Source: a virus | Virus record (IMG/VR): IMGVR_UViG_3300032217_000408 | Location: 1 to 26,664 of that record | Length of the DNA: 26,664 nucleotides | Reading direction: 5' to 3' (one strand) | Program-made: the position numbers and the translations under genes | Part shown: piece by piece, positions 24,357 to 26,664 of the stretch | Layout: each line of letters starts with the position of its first letter | How positions within the stretch are numbered: the stretch's first letter is position 1 | The notes under the pieces: model-generated | Database searches by the model: none | Told to the model about the DNA's origin: nothing | Seen by the model: the letters and a program-made list of their open reading frames with translations, nothing else

Positions 24357-25850
24357 ATGGCATCAAGTATTAAAATTAAAAGATCCGAAACGGCTGGTAA
24401 TCCAGCCGTATTGGGTGCGGGTGAATTAGCCTATTCTGCTCTAACAGATAATGGCTCAAATGGCGGGGATAGATTATATTTAGGTAGCGGTACAGAGACT
24501 GCTGGCAATGCTGTAAATCATCTAGTAATTGGCGGTAAATATTTTACCGATATGCTAGATCATGCGCGCGGTACTCTAACTGCTAACTCAGCAATTATCA
24601 CAGATGGTAGTGGTAAAGTTGACCAAATAAATGTATCTAATGTTACAATTACTGGTAATACTGTTAGCACTACAGATACAAATGGTAACTTAATTTTAAG
24701 CCCAAATGGTACAGGTAAGGTTAGCATTAAAGGTGTGTATACACTTCCAACAAATGCTGGTACTATAAATTACGTATTGACTACTGATGGTAGTGGTACT
24801 GCAAGTTGGCAAGCTGCTGCAGGTGGTAGTTATGCAGCTGGTGTTAATTCATTTTTAACTAATCCAACAAGTAATAATCTTGCAACTGCAGTAACGGATG
24901 AAACAGGAAGTGGTTACTTAGTATTTAATATTAGTCCTACTTTTAATACAAGTATTTTAGGTAGTGGTAGTTCATTTGATTTATTAAATACCACAGTTAC
25001 TACTCTAAATATTGGTGGTGCTGCAACTGCATTAACTTTAGGTGCTACTACAGGTACAACAACAGTTAGAAATAATTTAACTGTTACAGGCGGTATTAAC
25101 GTTGGTTCCCATATTATTCCAGCTACAGACGTAGCGTATGATCTAGGTTCTGCTACATACAAATTTAGAGATTTATACTTATCTGGTAGCAGTATTAAAT
25201 TAGGTGGTGCAACAATTACTGCAAGTGGCACAAGTATTACAACAGGTGCTATTGATAATACTCCAATTGGTAGTACTACCGCAAGCACAGCTACTTTTAC
25301 AACTGTAGCAACTTCTGGTAATGTAACAGTTGGTGGTAATTTAACAGTTAACGGTACTACTACTACAATTAATTCTACAACTATCAATGTAGATGACAAA
25401 AATTTAGAACTTGGAAGCATTGCTAGTCCAACAGATTCTACTGCTGATGGTGGTGGTATTACACTTAAAGGTTTAACTGATAAAACGTTAAACTGGGTTA
25501 ATGCTACAGCTTCTTGGACTTCTTCAGAGAATTTTGATCTTGCAACTGGTAAAAGTTATTATATAAATGGTAGCAATGTTTTAAGTGCAACTACTCTTGG
25601 TAGTGCAGTTATAAACTCTAGTTTAACTAGTGTTGGCATTATTGCTACAGGTACTTGGAATGCAACTGTAATTACACCAGCATATGGTGGTACAGGTCTT
25701 AATAGTATTACAAGTCGTGGTATTATTTATGGTAACGCATCAGGAACAGTAGGCGTAACAGCTGCATCTAGCGTTGATGGTAGTTTTTTGAGAGCAGATG
25801 CTAGCGGCAATCCTTATTTCTCAAATGTAATTGACGGCGGAACATATTAA
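24357..25850 (+). CDS. Tail fiber protein, 497 aa, with marine-phage-type modules
   Basis: The N-terminus (SIKIKRSETAGNPAV, then GAGELAYSAL, then GDRLYLGSG) is a common attachment module of fibers in T4-like and other aquatic phages. A Thr/Gly/Ser-rich shaft follows. Residues of about 345-410 (DDKNLELGSIASPTDST, DGGGITLKGLTDKTLNWV, SWTSSENFDLATGKSYYING) closely match sequence I recall from cyanophage structural proteins, evidence of module exchange between phages. The C-terminal part (GTWNATVITPAYGGTGL, then SSVDGSFLRADASGNPYF) is also typical of fibers. The ribosome binding site is AAAGGAA (24344-24350). No chaperone-type or enzymatic tip domain is visible. A hairpin lies after the stop and another fiber gene follows. 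Confidence 0.85.
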   Translation: MASSIKIKRSETAGNPAVLGAGELAYSALTDNGSNGGDRLYLGSGTETAGNAVNHLVIGGKYFTDMLDHARGTLTANSAIITDGSGKVDQINVSNVTITGNTVSTTDTNGNLILSPNGTGKVSIKGVYTLPTNAGTINYVLTTDGSGTASWQAAAGGSYAAGVNSFLTNPTSNNLATAVTDETGSGYLVFNISPTFNTSILGSGSSFDLLNTTVTTLNIGGAATALTLGATTGTTTVRNNLTVTGGINVGSHIIPATDVAYDLGSATYKFRDLYLSGSSIKLGGATITASGTSITTGAIDNTPIGSTTASTATFTTVATSGNVTVGGNLTVNGTTTTINSTTINVDDKNLELGSIASPTDSTADGGGITLKGLTDKTLNWVNATASWTSSENFDLATGKSYYINGSNVLSATTLGSAVINSSLTSVGIIATGTWNATVITPAYGGTGLNSITSRGIIYGNASGTVGVTAASSVDGSFLRADASGNPYFSNVIDGGTY

Positions 25851-25856
25851 AAAACA

Positions 25857-25878
25857 TACCCAGCTCTATAGCTGGGTA
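25857..25878 (+). promoter_or_regulatory. Intergenic hairpin without T-tract between two fiber genes
   Basis: TACCCAGC (25857-25864) pairs perfectly with GCTGGGTA (25871-25878) around TCTATA. The bases after it (ATTCCTTGTT) are not a T-run, so a full terminator is unlikely. It could stabilise the upstream message, mark an RNA processing point, or terminate weakly. The next ribosome binding site (AGGAG, 25889-25893) follows at once. Confidence 0.6.
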
Positions 25879-25898
25879 ATTCCTTGTTAGGAGCCCAA

Positions 25899-26664
25899 AT
25901 GGCAAATCAGGTTATACTTAAAAAATCTTCAGTAACTACGCGTGTGCCTGCTGCTGGAGATTTAACCTACGGCGAGTTAGCAATAAACTACGCTGATGGG
26001 GTACTTTACTACAAAAAACCAGACAATACTATTGGTAGTATTTCTGGTACTGCTGGGGCTACTACAGGTGTATTAACAATTGGTACAGGTTTAAGCGGAA
26101 CTAGTTTTAATGGTAGTTCAGCAGTAACTGTTGCTATAGATTCTACAGTTGCTACGCTAACAGGTACTCAAAATCTTTCAAATAAAACTTTTGTAGCGCC
26201 CATACTAGGTACGCCTATTTCTGGCAATTTTGGTACTGGCACATTTACATGGCCTACATTTAATCAAAATACAACAGGTACAGCAGCTGGATTAAGTAGT
26301 ATATTAGCTGTATCAAGTGGCGGTACAGGTACTGCAAGTCCTGGTATTGTAGCAGGTACAAATGTTACTGTTAGCGGTACATGGCCAAATCAAACCATTA
26401 GTTCAACTGCTGCAAATGCAACTACTGCAAATACATTAACAATTGGTACAGGTTTAACTGGAACTAGTTTTAATGGCAGTACTGCAGTAACTGTTGCTAT
26501 AGATTCTTCAGTAGTTACATTACTAGGTACACAAAGTCTTTCAAACAAAACATTAACTAGTCCTACATTAACAGCTCCAGTGTTAGGTACACCTGCGTCA
26601 GGTGTAATGACTAATGTTACTGGATTGCCATTAACAACTGGTGTTACTGGAATACTGCCTGTAG
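25899..26664 (+). CDS. Tail fiber protein, partial (first 255 residues, cut by window end)
   Basis: Open from ATG 25899 (AGGAG at 25889-25893) to the window edge. The N-terminus ([20 protein letters not shown], then [20 protein letters not shown]) is the same type of attachment module as in the preceding fiber and is common in aquatic phage fibers. The rest is a Thr/Gly/Ser shaft with a 39-residue repeat ([20 protein letters not shown] and onward to LSNKT) present twice. SGGTGTAS and [12 protein letters not shown] are also typical fiber strings. With the preceding gene it forms a tandem pair, so this phage probably carries at least two distal fibers or a multi-part one. The C-terminal tip, which would hold the binding site, is outside the window. 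Confidence 0.85.
   Translation, partial: MANQVILKKSSVTTRVPAAGDLTYGELAINYADGVLYYKKPDNTIGSISGTAGATTGVLTIGTGLSGTSFNGSSAVTVAIDSTVATLTGTQNLSNKTFVAPILGTPISGNFGTGTFTWPTFNQNTTGTAAGLSSILAVSSGGTGTASPGIVAGTNVTVSGTWPNQTISSTAANATTANTLTIGTGLTGTSFNGSTAVTVAIDSSVVTLLGTQSLSNKTLTSPTLTAPVLGTPASGVMTNVTGLPLTTGVTGILPV
26073..26552 (+). repeat. Two copies of a 117-base repeat in the last fiber gene
   Basis: The copies lie at 26073-26189 and 26436-26552, in frame and 363 bases apart. Each encodes 39 residues beginning LTIGTGL and ending LSNKT, with only a few substitutions between them. More copies may lie beyond the window. Confidence 0.8.

Noticed and set aside
24914-25420. 168-residue open frame on the minus strand
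   Set aside because: It lies entirely within the fiber gene, reads as Val/Leu/Pro-rich low-complexity sequence, and has no ribosome binding site or homologous look; it is a shadow of the Thr/Gly-rich repeats.
26073-26664. Repeated short units suggestive of a CRISPR array or tandem DNA repeat
   Set aside because: The repeats are in frame, encode fiber protein and have no regular repeat-spacer pattern.

Overview
The window is the tail module of a long-tailed (siphovirus-type) bacteriophage or prophage. It is AT-rich, uses the standard code, has every supported gene on the + strand, and has almost no unused DNA: no gene-free stretch exceeds about 140 bases. The diagnostic genes appear in classic tail order: tail terminator, major tail protein, tail-assembly chaperone pair with a -1 frameshift, a 2541-residue tape measure protein, hub/tip proteins, then adhesins and fibers. 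The three clear promoters match the bacterial sigma-70 consensus closely, each with a 17-base spacer, so the host polymerase probably reads these genes directly. Fiber motifs resemble those I recall from marine phages, including cyanophage fibers, so an aquatic Gram-negative host is a reasonable guess. Nothing in the window names the host, and no integrase, head, DNA-packaging or replication gene is present.

Layout. (1) 1-2937: the end of a connector-like gene, the tail terminator, the major tail protein followed by a hairpin with a T-rich tract, and the chaperone pair, closed by a strong terminator at 2941-2972. (2) 2994-10735: a consensus extended -10 promoter, a structured leader, the tape measure gene alone, and a terminator. 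(3) 10756-23061: a promoter, then nine tightly packed or overlapping genes, closed by a terminator. These are the tail hub, a central tip protein, a 96-residue protein, a 1753-residue adhesin built of Calx-beta-like repeats, two unknown AT-rich genes, a 307-residue minor tail protein and a 234-residue fiber. (4) 23067 to the end: a promoter, a structured leader, a membrane/coiled-coil protein, a baseplate-like protein, a small collagen-motif protein, and two tandem fibers, the last cut by the window edge.

How the parts work together. The chaperone pair and tape measure build a tail whose length follows the tape measure; the usual rule of about 0.15 nm per residue gives roughly 380 nm. The major tail protein forms the tube and the terminator caps it. 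The hub and central protein form the tip, and the adhesin and fibers should make host contact. The least ordinary signals are regulatory: three terminator-promoter junctions inside the tail module, and a similar hairpin in two of the three leaders. In the second of those leaders the hairpin competes with a longer pairing that would cover a ribosome binding site. I do not see a defence system, CRISPR array, tRNA or insertion sequence here.
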